From: Sinorhizobium americanum
Lineage (GTDB): Bacteria; Pseudomonadota; Alphaproteobacteria; Rhizobiales; Rhizobiaceae
Reading direction: 5' to 3'
NCBI RefSeq assembly: GCF_001651855.1
Contig: NZ_LNQC01000050.1
Span: forward strand, 1 to 64,000
DNA: 64,000 bases
The notes under the pieces are model-generated. The model saw only the letters and a list, made by a program, of their open reading frames with translations. It made no database searches and had not been told where the DNA came from. Position numbers and translations under genes: made by a program. Each line of letters opens with the position of its first letter. Position 1 is the first letter of the stretch. Below are positions 25,502 to 37,158 of this stretch, one piece after another.

Positions 25502-25930
25502 ATGAACACCCGCCTTGCTGTTGCCACCCACATCCTGACTTTCATCGCGACGCAGGGTGGGCAACCGGCCACGTCCGAGCTGATTGCTTCAAGCGTCAAC
25601 ACAAACCCGGCCCTTGTTCGGCGGTTGCTGTCGCAGCTCGCTAAGGCTGGGCTGACCACTTCGCAGATGGGGAGCGGAGGCGGGGCGTTGCTGGCATGTC
25701 CAGCCGACCAGATCACCCTCCTCGACGTGTACCACGCCATCGATGACAACAACGCCGTGTTCGCGTTGCACGATCAGCCGAACCCGCAATGTCCGGTGGG
25801 CCGCGTCATCAACACGGTTCTCAAAGGCCGGATCGCCGCCGCCGAGCAGGCGATGCAGAAGCAGCTTTCGACGACCACCATTGCGGATATGGCAAGCGGC
25901 GTCGCTGCCGAGAACCGCAAGCGGGCTTAG
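25502..25930 (+). CDS. Rrf2-family transcriptional regulator
   Basis: 142 aa. The N-terminal winged helix (LAVATHILTFIA, TSELIASSVNTNPALVRRLLSQLAKAGLTTSQMG, then GGGALLACP) is typical of the YwnA-like branch of Rrf2. The three-cysteine iron-sulfur motif of IscR/NsrR is missing, with only two separated cysteines (in ACPAD and QCPVG), so cluster binding is unlikely and thiol sensing is possible. It is followed by SnoaL-like genes sharing its operator, suggesting a small autoregulated redox- or electrophile-responsive unit. Confidence 0.88.
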   Translation: MNTRLAVATHILTFIATQGGQPATSELIASSVNTNPALVRRLLSQLAKAGLTTSQMGSGGGALLACPADQITLLDVYHAIDDNNAVFALHDQPNPQCPVGRVINTVLKGRIAAAEQAMQKQLSTTTIADMASGVAAENRKRA

Positions 25931-25960
25931 TCGAAAAAGATAACGGCTTTACAAATATGT

Positions 25961-25977
25961 GTAACTGCCTTAGTTAC
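25961..25977. promoter_or_regulatory. Rrf2 operator, site 2
   Basis: GTAACT-GCCTT-AGTTAC is a perfect 6-bp inverted repeat with the same 5-nt spacer as site 1. A further CTGTAAC half-site follows at about 25985. It lies 30 bp before the SnoaL gene start, in an AT-rich promoter-like stretch. Confidence 0.7.
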
Positions 25978-26007
25978 GCTATATCTGTAACAGAAATAGA
26001 TACACAT

Positions 26008-26889
26008 ATGCGCTCCACCTATCGTTCCATCGGCTTTGCCGCCGCGGCTTCGCTGCTGCCCTTCATCTCCATGGCGGCCCCCAACTCCGTCACCTATGCT
26101 CACACAGAGGACGAGAAATTGACCACTCAACAAGAACAGGTCGTTGATCTGCTCAAAGCTATTGAAACTGGCGCTGCAAAGCCCGTCGCGGTCGTGAATC
26201 CCGACAAGTACACTCAGCACAATCTCGGCATAGCAGACGGCCTCGCCGGGTTGGGTGCGGCCCTTGCGGCGCTTCCTGCCGGATCGGCGAAGGTCAACAC
26301 GGTGCGCGTATTCCAGGACGGCGATTACGTGTTTGCCCATACCGACTACAACTTCTTCGGCCCCAAGATCGGCTTCGACATTTTCCGGTTCGAGAACGGC
26401 AAGATCGTCGAGCACTGGGATAACCTGCAGGAAACTCCGACTTCGGCAAATCCGAGCGGCAACACCATGATCGACGGTCCGACCGAACCGACCAACCAGA
26501 CCAAGACCGAAGAAAACAAGGCGCTCGTGCGCAGCTTCGTCGACGACATCCTCGTCAATGGCCGAATGGAAAAGCTGAACGGCTATTTCAACGGCGACAA
26601 CTACATCCAGCACAACCCGCAGATCGGCAACGGCCTTTCCGGCCTCGGTGCCGCCCTCGAAGCTATGGCGAAGCAGGGCGTCACCATGAAATACGACACC
26701 ATTCACAAGGTGCTTGGCGAGGGCAATTTCGTGCTGACCGTCAGCGAAGGCACATTTGCTGGCAAGCCGACTTCGTTTTACGATCTGTTCCGCGTCGAGG
26801 ACGGTAAGATCGCCGAACATTGGGACACGATCGAAACCGTTCCGGCGAAAGCTGACTGGAAAAACCAAAACGGAAAATTCGGGTTCTAG
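26008..26889 (+). CDS. Exported protein with two SnoaL-like (NTF2-fold) domains
   Basis: 293 aa from the ATG at 26008. A signal peptide (about residues 1-31) is followed by two tandem SnoaL-like domains: the first carries [30 protein letters not shown], the second [29 protein letters not shown]. The repeats show internal duplication of one domain. The H in the YxQHN motif and the acidic EHWD are the conserved pocket residues of this cone-shaped fold. The reaction is unknown; relatives are described as small isomerases, hydrolases or ester cyclases. Confidence 0.82.
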   Translation: MRSTYRSIGFAAAASLLPFISMAAPNSVTYAHTEDEKLTTQQEQVVDLLKAIETGAAKPVAVVNPDKYTQHNLGIADGLAGLGAALAALPAGSAKVNTVRVFQDGDYVFAHTDYNFFGPKIGFDIFRFENGKIVEHWDNLQETPTSANPSGNTMIDGPTEPTNQTKTEENKALVRSFVDDILVNGRMEKLNGYFNGDNYIQHNPQIGNGLSGLGAALEAMAKQGVTMKYDTIHKVLGEGNFVLTVSEGTFAGKPTSFYDLFRVEDGKIAEHWDTIETVPAKADWKNQNGKFGF

Positions 26890-26892
26890 TCC

Positions 26893-26912
26893 AGGGGCGC
26901 GAAAGCGCCCCT
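26893..26912 (+). terminator. GNRA-tetraloop hairpin between the SnoaL genes
   Basis: AGGGGCGC-GAAA-GCGCCCCT, an 8-bp stem with a GAAA loop just after the first SnoaL stop. No T-run follows, and a coding region begins 18 nt later, so partial termination or mRNA stabilisation is more likely than full termination. Confidence 0.55.
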
Positions 26913-26930
26913 CTCGTCATGGAGGGCTCG

Positions 26931-27314
26931 ATGGCCGATGTCGATCAGAACAAGGCGAACGTCATCGCCTTCTACGAACTGATGTTCAACGACAGCAAAC
27001 CGCGTGAGGCTGTCGAGCGGTATGTCGGTGCTGACTACATCCAGCACAATCCGCATGTCGCGACGGGCAAGGAGGGCTTCGTCGATTATTTCCAGCGCAT
27101 GGCCCGCGGGTGGCCAGGCAAGCGTGTCGAGGTGAAGCGAGCGATTGCCGAAGGCGATCTGGTCGTCCTGCACTGCTTCCAGCATTGGCCGAACGACCGC
27201 GATTACGCGGGGATCGACATCTTCCGCCTGGACAAGGACGGAAAGATCATGGAGCACTGGGACGTGCTGCAAGTCGTTCCGGAGAAGTCAGCCAATTCGA
27301 ACGGCATGTTCTAG
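26931..27314 (+). CDS. SnoaL-like protein, cytoplasmic paralogue
   Basis: 127 aa from the ATG at 26931 with GGAGGG 6 nt upstream (the 26919 ATG lies on that site). Single NTF2-fold domain with [15 protein letters not shown] and [15 protein letters not shown], closely matching both halves of the preceding protein but without a signal peptide. The two genes probably form one transcript, giving a periplasmic double-domain and a cytoplasmic single-domain version. Confidence 0.82.
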   Translation: MADVDQNKANVIAFYELMFNDSKPREAVERYVGADYIQHNPHVATGKEGFVDYFQRMARGWPGKRVEVKRAIAEGDLVVLHCFQHWPNDRDYAGIDIFRLDKDGKIMEHWDVLQVVPEKSANSNGMF

Positions 27315-27531
27315 GTCGCTCCGCCATGGGCGCTTATCTGATCGATGACCGCTTTTAGCGCGATCTCGCATTCCGGCAGTTGGCTCAGACAGCAAAATTC
27401 CACCCAACCGAGACAGTCGTCAAACTGCTGAGCGCCCGTCCGTAGTGTTGGCTATTTATCCCTCGCTCTCGAGAGGGATGCGAACCTGCGGCCATGCTTT
27501 CAATCGCCTGTCCGAAGCGTATTGCAGGCAC

Positions 27532-29791
<2,260 letters not shown>

Positions 29792-29938
29792 CAAGCCTCG
29801 GGAGCCGGCGGGCTGCATGTCCCACCGGTTCCCCTGGCGGCTCCTGTACCGGGAGCCGCGGCCTGTCGCACCGGCCAATCTACATCGGGCCCCGGATCAG
29901 AACTCTCCAGACAGAACAACAACCAAAAGGACACTGTC

Positions 29939-30663
29939 ATGACTAGCACCAACCGAGTTGCGGTGATCACCGGTGCATCCTCCGGGATCGGAGAGGCACT
30001 CGCACGCGAGCTTGTCGCAGAGGGATACCGTGTTGCGCTTCTGGCGCGCCGCCTTGAGCAGATCGCAGACCTTGCAGATGAATTGGGCAACGCGGCGCTT
30101 GCGATTAGGACTGACGTGACCGACCGGGAGTCCATCGTTGCAGCGGCCGCGCGCGTCCAACACGAACTTGGCGGCGCCGATGTCCTGGTCAACAATGCAG
30201 GCGTCATGCTGACGGCGCCGTTCGGCTCAGAGAAGCGCTCCGAGCACCGCCAGATGGTCGAAACCAATCTTCTGGGCGCCATGACCGTGACCGAGGTGTT
30301 CCTCGATCAGCTTCGTGCCAAGAACGGCGATCTGGTGAACATTTCTTCCGTCGCAGGACGTGTCGCACCGGCCGGCTTTGCTGCCTATTCGGCAACAAGT
30401 GGGGGATCAACGGCTGGTCGGAGGCGCTTCGCGTCGAGCTCCAGCCCGACATCCGCGTGATGGTCATCGAGCCTGGTGCCGTGGCAACGGAGCTGTCCGA
30501 CCACATCACCCACGATGAGAGCAAGAAGGCCGCTCAGGACTACCGCGATAACGTGGCGATGCCGGCGCAGGATATTGCCGAGGTGATCGCCTTCGCGCTC
30601 AGCCGGCCAAAGCGGATCACCCTCAACGAGATTCTCGTGCGTCCGACCGTCCAGGCGATGTGA
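29939..30663 (+). pseudogene. Short-chain dehydrogenase, frameshifted at the catalytic lysine
   Basis: ATG at 29939. TGASSGIG cofactor site, NNAG and ISSVAGRV are intact. The active-site motif should read YSATKWGINGW, but one A is missing at about 30394-30399, so the frame changes after YSAT, with an early stop at 30460. The other frame continues WSEALRVELQPDIRV, VIEPGAVATELSDHI and ends PTVQAM at TGA 30661-30663. With the base restored the product would be about 241 aa. Either a recent null mutation or a sequencing error at a short A-run. Confidence 0.8.
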
Positions 30664-30745
30664 AGGCGCTTCGACAGACTTCTGCCCCCTCGGCCGCACA
30701 GGGCGGCCATAGATGGGGATGAAAATAACCCAAAGGAAATACGAG

Positions 30746-31594
30746 ATGAGTGACAACGTATGGTTCATTACCGGCGCAGGACGCGGCCTTGGATTGGACA
30801 TCGCAAAAGCGGCACTGGCAGCGGGTCACAAGGTTGTCGCGACCGGCCGTAATCCCGAGCGTGTGGCGAAAGCCATCGGCGCTTCCGACAATCTTTTTGT
30901 CGTGAAGCTCGATGTCACCAGCGCGGAGGACGCCGCAGCCGCCGCACAGGCAACCCTTGAGGGCTTCGGCCGTATCGATGTGCTGGTCAACAACGCGGCA
31001 AGCTTTTACGCCGGGTACTTTGAAGAGCTGTCCCCTGAACAGGTGCAACTGCAGCTTCGCACCAGCCTCGGCGGCCCAATGAACGTGACTCGGGCCTTTC
31101 TGCCGGCCATGCGCAAGCAGCGTTCCGGGCGCATCGTTTCGATCTCTTCAAGCGCAGGCCTGATGGGTTTTGAGTTCTGCACGGCCTACTCGGCTTCCAA
31201 GTTCGGCCTCGACGGCTGGATGGAAGCGCTGCAGACCGAAGTAGGCCCGTTCGGCATCGAGACGATGATCGTCAATCCGGGCTTTTTCCGCACGGAGCTC
31301 CTCACCGAGCAGTCGACCAACTATGCGGAAAACTCAATCGAGGACTATCGCGAGCGGCGGACGGCGCAGATCGCGTTCTGGAAGTCCCAAAACGGCAAGC
31401 AGGGCGGCGACCCCGCCAAGCTTGCACGTGCCCTCATCACGCTTACCGACCAGGACGAACTTCCACGACGGTTCCTGGCTGGTACTGACGCCATCCAAGT
31501 GGCCGAGCAGAAGATCGCCCTGCTGCAGCAGCAGATCGACGCTTACCGCGAATTGTCGAACTCTCTGGCGATTGATGAGAACGGCAACGAGTGA
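30746..31594 (+). CDS. Short-chain dehydrogenase/reductase
   Basis: 282 aa from the ATG at 30746, with AAAGGA upstream; the 30713 start lacks one. Classical SDR: TGAGRGLG (cofactor), NNAA, catalytic serine in SISSSAGLMG, YSASK with the catalytic Tyr and Lys, then PGFFRTE. The length and the C-terminal tail fit the extended YbbO/retinol-dehydrogenase-like group. Third gene after the aldo/keto reductase and the broken SDR, so the set probably reduces carbonyl compounds under LysR control. Confidence 0.88.
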   Translation: MSDNVWFITGAGRGLGLDIAKAALAAGHKVVATGRNPERVAKAIGASDNLFVVKLDVTSAEDAAAAAQATLEGFGRIDVLVNNAASFYAGYFEELSPEQVQLQLRTSLGGPMNVTRAFLPAMRKQRSGRIVSISSSAGLMGFEFCTAYSASKFGLDGWMEALQTEVGPFGIETMIVNPGFFRTELLTEQSTNYAENSIEDYRERRTAQIAFWKSQNGKQGGDPAKLARALITLTDQDELPRRFLAGTDAIQVAEQKIALLQQQIDAYRELSNSLAIDENGNE

Positions 31595-31951
31595 ACTCGT
31601 TTTTGGCCCAGGAGCAGTGCCGACACGTTGGTGCTGCTGGCATCTGGGCAGCCTGACCAACCCACCAAGCATCGCACTGCTTCCGACAGCGCCTCCCTCG
31701 CTCATACAGGGTCTGCGAGACCAGCGGCTTCGTCAGCGTGGAGTAGGCACTTGGCGAATTGTCAGGTTGTCGCGCGCATTGCTGTCACTCGGCGGGACGC
31801 ACTCCGACTTCAGCTTTCCACCCAACTTAGACGACCGGGCGCCGGCAACATGCCGCCCAGTCCGGGAGGTCAACTGCTATCCCTCGCCGCGATGGAAGTC
31901 GGACCGACGGCCTACCAATAGAGCCGAAATCCTGCGGAAATGTTCGAAGGG
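31595..31951. other. Intergenic region
   Basis: No gene seen. A TTTCCACCC word at 31815-31823 is reminiscent of the dispersed repeat, but the rest does not match well. Confidence 0.4.
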
Positions 31952-32190
31952 TTAGTGGTTGTCTGGTTCCTGCATCCATTGCGGCATGTCCCGTCTGGCA
32001 TGCAGTGCGCGCCATACGTCGATATAGCCGGTGTGTTCGCGATAGAAAACGAGATAGGGGTATCGCTTTGCCAGAACTGGTAGCGCGGCGGGGATAAGTA
32101 TGCCCACCAACGCGTCCGCACGCCCTGGGGTAACGGGCGGACATCACAGTGGTCGCACCTGCATATGCCGGAACGGGCGCTGTCAATCTA
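31952..32190 (-). pseudogene. ParE/RelE-type toxin remnant
   Basis: Reading leftward, one frame ends RYPYLVFYREHTGYIDVWRA - HARRDMP with TAA at 31952-31954, which is the conserved C-terminal half of ParE/RelE toxins. Upstream the frame is broken: the SARYPRACGR segment that would precede it is in another frame, and no start or antitoxin gene is found. Dead fragment. Confidence 0.6.
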
Positions 32191-32248
32191 AGCGCGCCCG
32201 GTCAGATGTCGTTCCACTCCCGAACGTGGCAGAGAGCGAAGCCCTCCG

Positions 32249-32851
32249 TCATCTTGCGGGAGTTGGGTCCCCAAGCGAAAGCATCAGCCTGTTGGCCCAA
32301 TTGAAGAAGGCCGCGCCGTGGATGACGTCAGCGACATCGAGTTCGTCGAGGCCCGCGGCGTTCAGCCGCTCGACATGGGCTTGGTCGAATGTCGGCGGTG
32401 TCGCAGTAAGCGCCACCGCCGCGGCGACGATCGCATTCCACCGCTCTCCGAGATCCGCCTTAACCCCCTCGTCCAGCAATCGCTGGACAACCTGTTTGCG
32501 TTTCGAGTGATGCGACGCGAAGCGGGAATGCACCGAGGCGCAGAAGATGCAGCCGTTGAAACGCGAGGCGGCAGTGGCGGCGAGCTCGCGTTCGGCGCGC
32601 GGAAGGCCGGTTCTTGTATTGTAGAAGATGTCCTTGTCCGTTCTGGTGCGCGCCTCCAGCACTTCCGGATCGCGGACCAGAAGCCGGAAATAGGGCGATT
32701 TGGCTCTCGCTTCCTCGACCAGCCCGGCGTAGTGACGCTCCGTCAAATCCTCCTCCGCAAGCGGTGCGATCCAGGGCGTCCAGCCGATTTCGTCCTGGGT
32801 GAAGATGATAGGGGGGTTCTTGACCGGCGTGGCGATCACTTGTTCTGTCAT
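32249..32851 (-). CDS. Alkylhydroperoxidase-domain (AhpD-like) protein, Avi_7169 type
   Basis: 200 aa from the ATG at 32851. It has the complete AhpD redox signature E89-x11-C101-x2-C104-x3-H108 (in ELAATAAS - CIFCASVH), so peroxidase or disulfide-reductase activity is possible. The N-terminal extension (GWTPWIAPLAEEDLT) is typical of the uncharacterised Avi_7169-like family. It lies 19 nt downstream of a second CMD-fold gene and belongs to the ABC/monooxygenase cluster. Probably a thiol-dependent partner in the pathway. Confidence 0.85.
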   Translation of the reverse strand: MTEQVIATPVKNPPIIFTQDEIGWTPWIAPLAEEDLTERHYAGLVEEARAKSPYFRLLVRDPEVLEARTRTDKDIFYNTRTGLPRAERELAATAASRFNGCIFCASVHSRFASHHSKRKQVVQRLLDEGVKADLGERWNAIVAAAVALTATPPTFDQAHVERLNAAGLDELDVADVIHGAAFFNWANRLMLSLGDPTPAR

Positions 32852-32870
32852 GGTTCTTCCCTTTCGGCTG

Positions 32871-33488
32871 TCACGCGGCTGCACGCTTCGTCGCCGAGGC
32901 GAGGACGGTTAGACCCGCAATAGCCCGGATCTGGAACGCGACGAAGGAAACGAGCTGCGAGAGTGTCACGACGCCGGTCGTCGTCCATCCGGCGTCAAGC
33001 AGCGCCTGAAGTGCCTCGGGGCTCGCGTCACGCGGGTGGAAGACAAGGAGATGAGCGTGCTCAAGCGCCGCGGCAAGCCGCGGTCCGAGTGTTTCGCGGC
33101 TCGCCTCCGAGGTGCGATAGCTCGGCCCCTCCTGATCTTCGGCGGTCAGCGGACCGGCGGGATAGCGGCCGTAGGGCCCAGTCGCCTGCGCGCGGCCGAT
33201 CTCCGCCTTCAGCACCTCGACAAGCCAGGTGCCAGCGGCCTGGTCCTCCAGCGGCGCCGCGTAGAATTCGAACGCGTCGGGATGGCGATGAAGTCCGGCG
33301 ACGAAGCTCGCCACGGCATGCCGCTCCTGAACAGAAACGTCGCCGGGATCACTCGGTTGAAAAAGCGCGAGGTAGCTCTTCTGCGCCTGCTCCCGCGTTT
33401 GCGGCCTCTGAGCGCGAATGCGGTCGAGCTCGGAGCCCGGTTTGACGCCGGCGAGAAGGTCGATGACGTCGGGTGTGGAAATGCTCAT
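32871..33488 (-). CDS. CMD-domain protein, Avi_7170 type
   Basis: 205 aa. Carboxymuconolactone-decarboxylase fold, but without any CxxC pair; HAVASFVAGLHRHPDA and LSQLVSFVAFQIRAIAG are the fold's main helices. Such members cannot act as AhpD-type peroxidases. It occurs with the AhpD-like gene, an LLM monooxygenase and an ABC transporter in a conserved gene cluster, so it probably serves the same pathway. GAGGAGA lies before the ATG at 33488. Confidence 0.82.
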   Translation of the reverse strand: MSISTPDVIDLLAGVKPGSELDRIRAQRPQTREQAQKSYLALFQPSDPGDVSVQERHAVASFVAGLHRHPDAFEFYAAPLEDQAAGTWLVEVLKAEIGRAQATGPYGRYPAGPLTAEDQEGPSYRTSEASRETLGPRLAAALEHAHLLVFHPRDASPEALQALLDAGWTTTGVVTLSQLVSFVAFQIRAIAGLTVLASATKRAAA

Positions 33489-33558
33489 GGCATTGTCTCC
33501 TCTCTTCCTTGTATTTTCCGCGGCCGGGTTTTTCCCAAACCGGTTTGACGCCGGCTTC

Positions 33559-34605
33559 TCAGCCGACGGAGCCGATACGCCTGGTCTCGGCTGGCCGCTC
33601 AGGCGCCCAGCCCAGCGCCGGCGCCACCTTGGTGGCGACGAGCTCGATCGAGCGCAGGATCAGGGGATGCGGCGGATCGACCGAATGGACCTGGAAGACA
33701 AGATCGGTCACCCGATCAAGCGTCGCGTCCGCTGAAAGGCTCGCGATCACGTCCTCCGGCGTGCCGACATGGACGTCGAAGGCGCGGATGAGATCGGCAA
33801 GCGTGTCGCCTTCTACCTTGTGGCCGGCGGCGATCAGTCTTTCGGCGCCGCGGCGGAGACCGATCTCGGCAAAGCGCAGCGCTTCCGCCCGACTGTCGGC
33901 GACGAAAAGACTGCGGGACCCGAGAATGCGTGGGGCTCGCCTCTCGGGGAGCGCATCGAGATAGGCGTCGATGATCGGGTTCTGCAGATCGGCAAGCGAC
34001 GCGCCGAGCCGGTCGGCGGGCCTTGGCTGGGTGCGCGACAGCATCAGGCCGTCGCCCGTCTTGCCCGCCCGCTCGCCGCCTTGGACCGAGAAGGTCGCCT
34101 GCCAGACGCGATCGACGAGATCAGGCGCTGCAGGATAGAGCCTGTCTCCGCCTTCGAGGCTCAGTCCCGACCAGGCATCGAGAACGATTTTCAAATGCCG
34201 CGCGAAGATCTCGCCCCGCACGCCGCTGTCCAGACCGAAGGCCGCGAAGGACGACGGCGTTCCGCCCGTCCCGAAGCCCACCTCGAGCCGCCCGCGCGAA
34301 AGGAGGTCGAGCACGGCCGTGTCCTCGGAGACGCGGATCGGATTTTCGAGCGGCAGCGTGATGACGCCGGTGCCGAGCCGGATGCGCGACGTTTGTGCGG
34401 CGAGATGGGCGAGGAAGACGAGCGGCGCCGGTAGCCCGCCTTCATCCGCATGGAAATGGTGCTGCGCCACCCAGGCGCTGTCGAAGCCGAAGCGCTCGGC
34501 GTGAGCGATCTGCTCCGCCGCCAGCCGATAGCGAACGCCCGCGGTCGTGTCATCGAGAACACGGGTGAAGAAGCCGAGGCGCTTGCGCGATGGTGTCTTT
34601 GTCAT
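33559..34605 (-). CDS. LLM-class FMN-dependent monooxygenase, KPN_01858 type
   Basis: 348 aa from the ATG at 34605; a longer in-frame extension only overlaps the ATPase gene. Luciferase-like TIM barrel: FDSAWVAQHHF, RIRLGTGVITLPLENP (flavin phosphate region), GRLEVGFGTGG and GDGLMLSR. Enzymes of this class use FMNH2 and oxygen to oxidise or cleave small organic, often sulfur-containing, compounds. It is 22 nt after the ABC ATPase gene, so substrate import and oxidation are co-transcribed. Confidence 0.87.
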   Translation of the reverse strand: MTKTPSRKRLGFFTRVLDDTTAGVRYRLAAEQIAHAERFGFDSAWVAQHHFHADEGGLPAPLVFLAHLAAQTSRIRLGTGVITLPLENPIRVSEDTAVLDLLSRGRLEVGFGTGGTPSSFAAFGLDSGVRGEIFARHLKIVLDAWSGLSLEGGDRLYPAAPDLVDRVWQATFSVQGGERAGKTGDGLMLSRTQPRPADRLGASLADLQNPIIDAYLDALPERRAPRILGSRSLFVADSRAEALRFAEIGLRRGAERLIAAGHKVEGDTLADLIRAFDVHVGTPEDVIASLSADATLDRVTDLVFQVHSVDPPHPLILRSIELVATKVAPALGWAPERPAETRRIGSVG

Positions 34606-34627
34606 GGCCTTCCTGTCGATCGTTGCG

Positions 34628-36280
34628 TCACGCGAAGGCCGGATGCTTCCGGCCGGGAATGGCGCTGATGAGTTCGCGGGTGTAGTCGCTCCCGGGGTGG
34701 TCGAAGACTTGGGCGACTGGCCCCTCGTCAACCAGTCGCCCGCCCCGCAGGACCGAGACGGTGTCGGCAATCTGCCGGACCACCGCGAGGTCATGCGAGA
34801 CAAAGAGGTAGGTGAGCCCGAGATCCTGCTGCAGCTCGTCCAACAGGTCGAGGATGCGCGCCTGGACCGTGACATCGAGCGCCGAGACGGCCTCATCGAG
34901 GACGACGACCTGCGGATCGAGCACCAGGGCCCGGGCAATAGCGACGCGCTGTCGCTGGCCGCCGGAAAGCGCATGCGCCCGGCGGGTCGCGAGGGCTTCC
35001 GGAAGGCCCACGCGCGAGAGAATGGCGAGCGTCTTCTCCCGGCGCTCCAGCCGCGACAGGTTGCCGAAATTGAGAAGCGGTTCCTCGACGATCTCGAAGA
35101 TCGTCTGGCGCGGATCGAGCGAGGCGTAGGGATTCTGGTAGACTAGCTGGATCTTGCGCCTGAACTGCCGCAAGGTCTCGCCGCCAAGGGTGGAAAGGTC
35201 GGTGCCGTCGATCTCGATCTTGCCCGAGGTCGGTTTCTGGAAGCCGACCACCGCCCGGACCGTCGTGGTCTTGCCTGAGCCGGACTCGCCGACGATCGCG
35301 TGGGTCGTGCCGCGGCGAACGCGGAAGGAAACGTGGTCGACGGCGGAGAACGGCGCCTCGCCCCTCGTCGGACGGGGAAATTCCTGCACCAGTTGCTCCA
35401 CCACTACGACATCGTCCGTCGCCGCAGTGCCGGTGGACGAGCGGGCGGTCGCCGTGACCCACGCTGCCGAACGCGACAGCGATGGCGCATCGGCGATCAG
35501 TTGCCTTGTATAGGGGCTGCGCGGGGCGGCCAGAACCTCGCTTGCCCTCCCCTCCTCCTGAACACGGCCACCCTGCAGCACGACCAGCCGATCGGCGCGA
35601 TCGACGGCAACGCCGAGATCGTGGGTAACGAGCAGTACCGCGGTGCCGTATTCCGCACGCAACTCGTCGATGAGGTCGAGGATCCGCTTCTGCACCGTGA
35701 CATCGAGAGCGCTTGTCGGCTCGTCGGCGATGATGAGCTCGGGTTTCAGTGCGATGGCAATGGCGATCAGCACGCGCTGGCGCATGCCGCCAGAGAGCTC
35801 ATGCGGATATTGCCGCGCCCGCAGTTCCGGATCCGGGAGACCGACACACTCCAGCAGCGCAAGCACCCGCCGCTCCAGCTCCTTCCCACGTGCCTCTCCG
35901 TGAATCTCCAGGATTTCACCGACCTGGGCGCCAATGGTCTTGACCGGGTTCAGCGAACTTCCGGGATCCTGCGGCACAAGGCTGATGCGCGCGCCCCGGA
36001 TCGTATCGAACTGCCTGTCGGACCAGCGGGAAATATCCGTGCCGTTGAGCCTGATGGTGCCGCGGTCCACGTGGCCGTTGGCGGGAAGCAAGCCGATGAC
36101 GGACTGTGCCGTCGTCGTCTTGCCGGAGCCGGACTCTCCGACGAGCGCCACGACCTCGCCGGGCTCCACGCGGAAGCTCACACCATGGACCACCGGATGG
36201 TAGCGCTCGCCGCCGTGATAGGAGATCTTGAGGTCCGACACCTCCAGTACCGGAGTGCCCTGATCGGCCGAGAATGTCAT
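34628..36280 (-). CDS. Fused dipeptide-type ABC transporter ATPase (DppD-DppF)
   Basis: 550 aa from the ATG at 36280 (ATGA overlap with the permease gene). Two complete ATPase domains: Walker A GESGSGKTT in both (about residues 45 and 320), signatures LSGGMRQR and LSGGQRQR, Walker B IADEPTSALD and VLDEAVSALD. The second Walker B has DEAV in place of the usual DEPT. Such fusions drive peptide/opine/nickel-class importers. It works with the two permeases and binding protein upstream. Confidence 0.9.
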   Translation of the reverse strand: MTFSADQGTPVLEVSDLKISYHGGERYHPVVHGVSFRVEPGEVVALVGESGSGKTTTAQSVIGLLPANGHVDRGTIRLNGTDISRWSDRQFDTIRGARISLVPQDPGSSLNPVKTIGAQVGEILEIHGEARGKELERRVLALLECVGLPDPELRARQYPHELSGGMRQRVLIAIAIALKPELIIADEPTSALDVTVQKRILDLIDELRAEYGTAVLLVTHDLGVAVDRADRLVVLQGGRVQEEGRASEVLAAPRSPYTRQLIADAPSLSRSAAWVTATARSSTGTAATDDVVVVEQLVQEFPRPTRGEAPFSAVDHVSFRVRRGTTHAIVGESGSGKTTTVRAVVGFQKPTSGKIEIDGTDLSTLGGETLRQFRRKIQLVYQNPYASLDPRQTIFEIVEEPLLNFGNLSRLERREKTLAILSRVGLPEALATRRAHALSGGQRQRVAIARALVLDPQVVVLDEAVSALDVTVQARILDLLDELQQDLGLTYLFVSHDLAVVRQIADTVSVLRGGRLVDEGPVAQVFDHPGSDYTRELISAIPGRKHPAFA

Positions 36281-37158
36281 GAGGTCACCTTTCCGAAGGA
36301 TTGGCTGACGCGATTGGCGGCGAGAACCACGAGCACGACCACGAAACCGGGGGCGGTCGTCAGCCACCAGGCCGTCGAGATGTAGTTGCGGCCCTCGGCG
36401 ATCAGCAGCCCCCATTCCGGTGTCGGCGGCGGCGCGCCGTAGCCGAGGAAGCCGAGCGTCGAGATCTGCAGAACGGCGGAGCCGAAGTGAAGCGCTGCGA
36501 TGGCGATCACCGAAGTCAGCGAATTCGGGAGCACATGCCGCCAGAGTACCGCGCGAAACGTGCCGCCGCTTCCGAACGCTGCTTCGACATAGTCGCTCCT
36601 GCGCACCCGCACGACCTCGGACCGGGCAAGACGCGCAAAACCCGCCACCGACGTCAAGCCGACAGCGATCGCAGCATTCACAGTGCCGAAACCGAGCAGG
36701 ATGATGATGCTCAGCGAAAGGAGAAGCGGCGGGATCGACAAGAGAACATCGACGATGCGCATGATCGCGTCGTCGAGCCTGCGGCCGACGGAGCCTGCGA
36801 TCACGCCGAGCGTCGTGCCGACGATGAGCCCGAGACCGACAGCCACAAAAGCACCGGTTAGCGAGTGGACGGCGCCGTAGACGATGCGCGCATAGAGATC
36901 GCGGCCGAGCGCATCGGTACCGAGGAGATGGAGTGCATCCGGCCGCTTGAGCTGCGCACCGCCAACACCCTCGACGGGATTGTAGCTCGTGAAGAGCGCC
37001 GGGGCGATCGCCCAGAGAAACACGGTGGCAAGGATCAGCCAGGAGAGCGCAAGGCCCGGCGGCAGTCGCCTTGCGAGGCGGGCGAGCCGCGCACGCCGCG
37101 AGGAACCGGCACGGCCGTCTGCACCGATTTCACTGCGGATCGTGTCTAAGGTGGTCAT
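36277..37158 (-). CDS. ABC transporter permease (DppC-like)
   Basis: 293 aa from the ATG at 37158 (ATGA overlap with the previous permease). About six membrane segments after a basic N-terminus. LGTDALGRDLYARIVYGA is the N-terminal DppC hallmark and SDYVEAAFGSGGTFRAVLWRH the EAA loop that contacts the ATPase. Second membrane subunit of the importer. Confidence 0.9.
   Translation of the reverse strand: MTTLDTIRSEIGADGRAGSSRRARLARLARRLPPGLALSWLILATVFLWAIAPALFTSYNPVEGVGGAQLKRPDALHLLGTDALGRDLYARIVYGAVHSLTGAFVAVGLGLIVGTTLGVIAGSVGRRLDDAIMRIVDVLLSIPPLLLSLSIIILLGFGTVNAAIAVGLTSVAGFARLARSEVVRVRRSDYVEAAFGSGGTFRAVLWRHVLPNSLTSVIAIAALHFGSAVLQISTLGFLGYGAPPPTPEWGLLIAEGRNYISTAWWLTTAPGFVVVLVVLAANRVSQSFGKVTS

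Noticed and set aside
35300..36385. Plus-strand 361-aa frame opposite the fused ABC ATPase
   Set aside because: Shadow frame without motifs; the ATPase on the other strand has all Walker and signature motifs.
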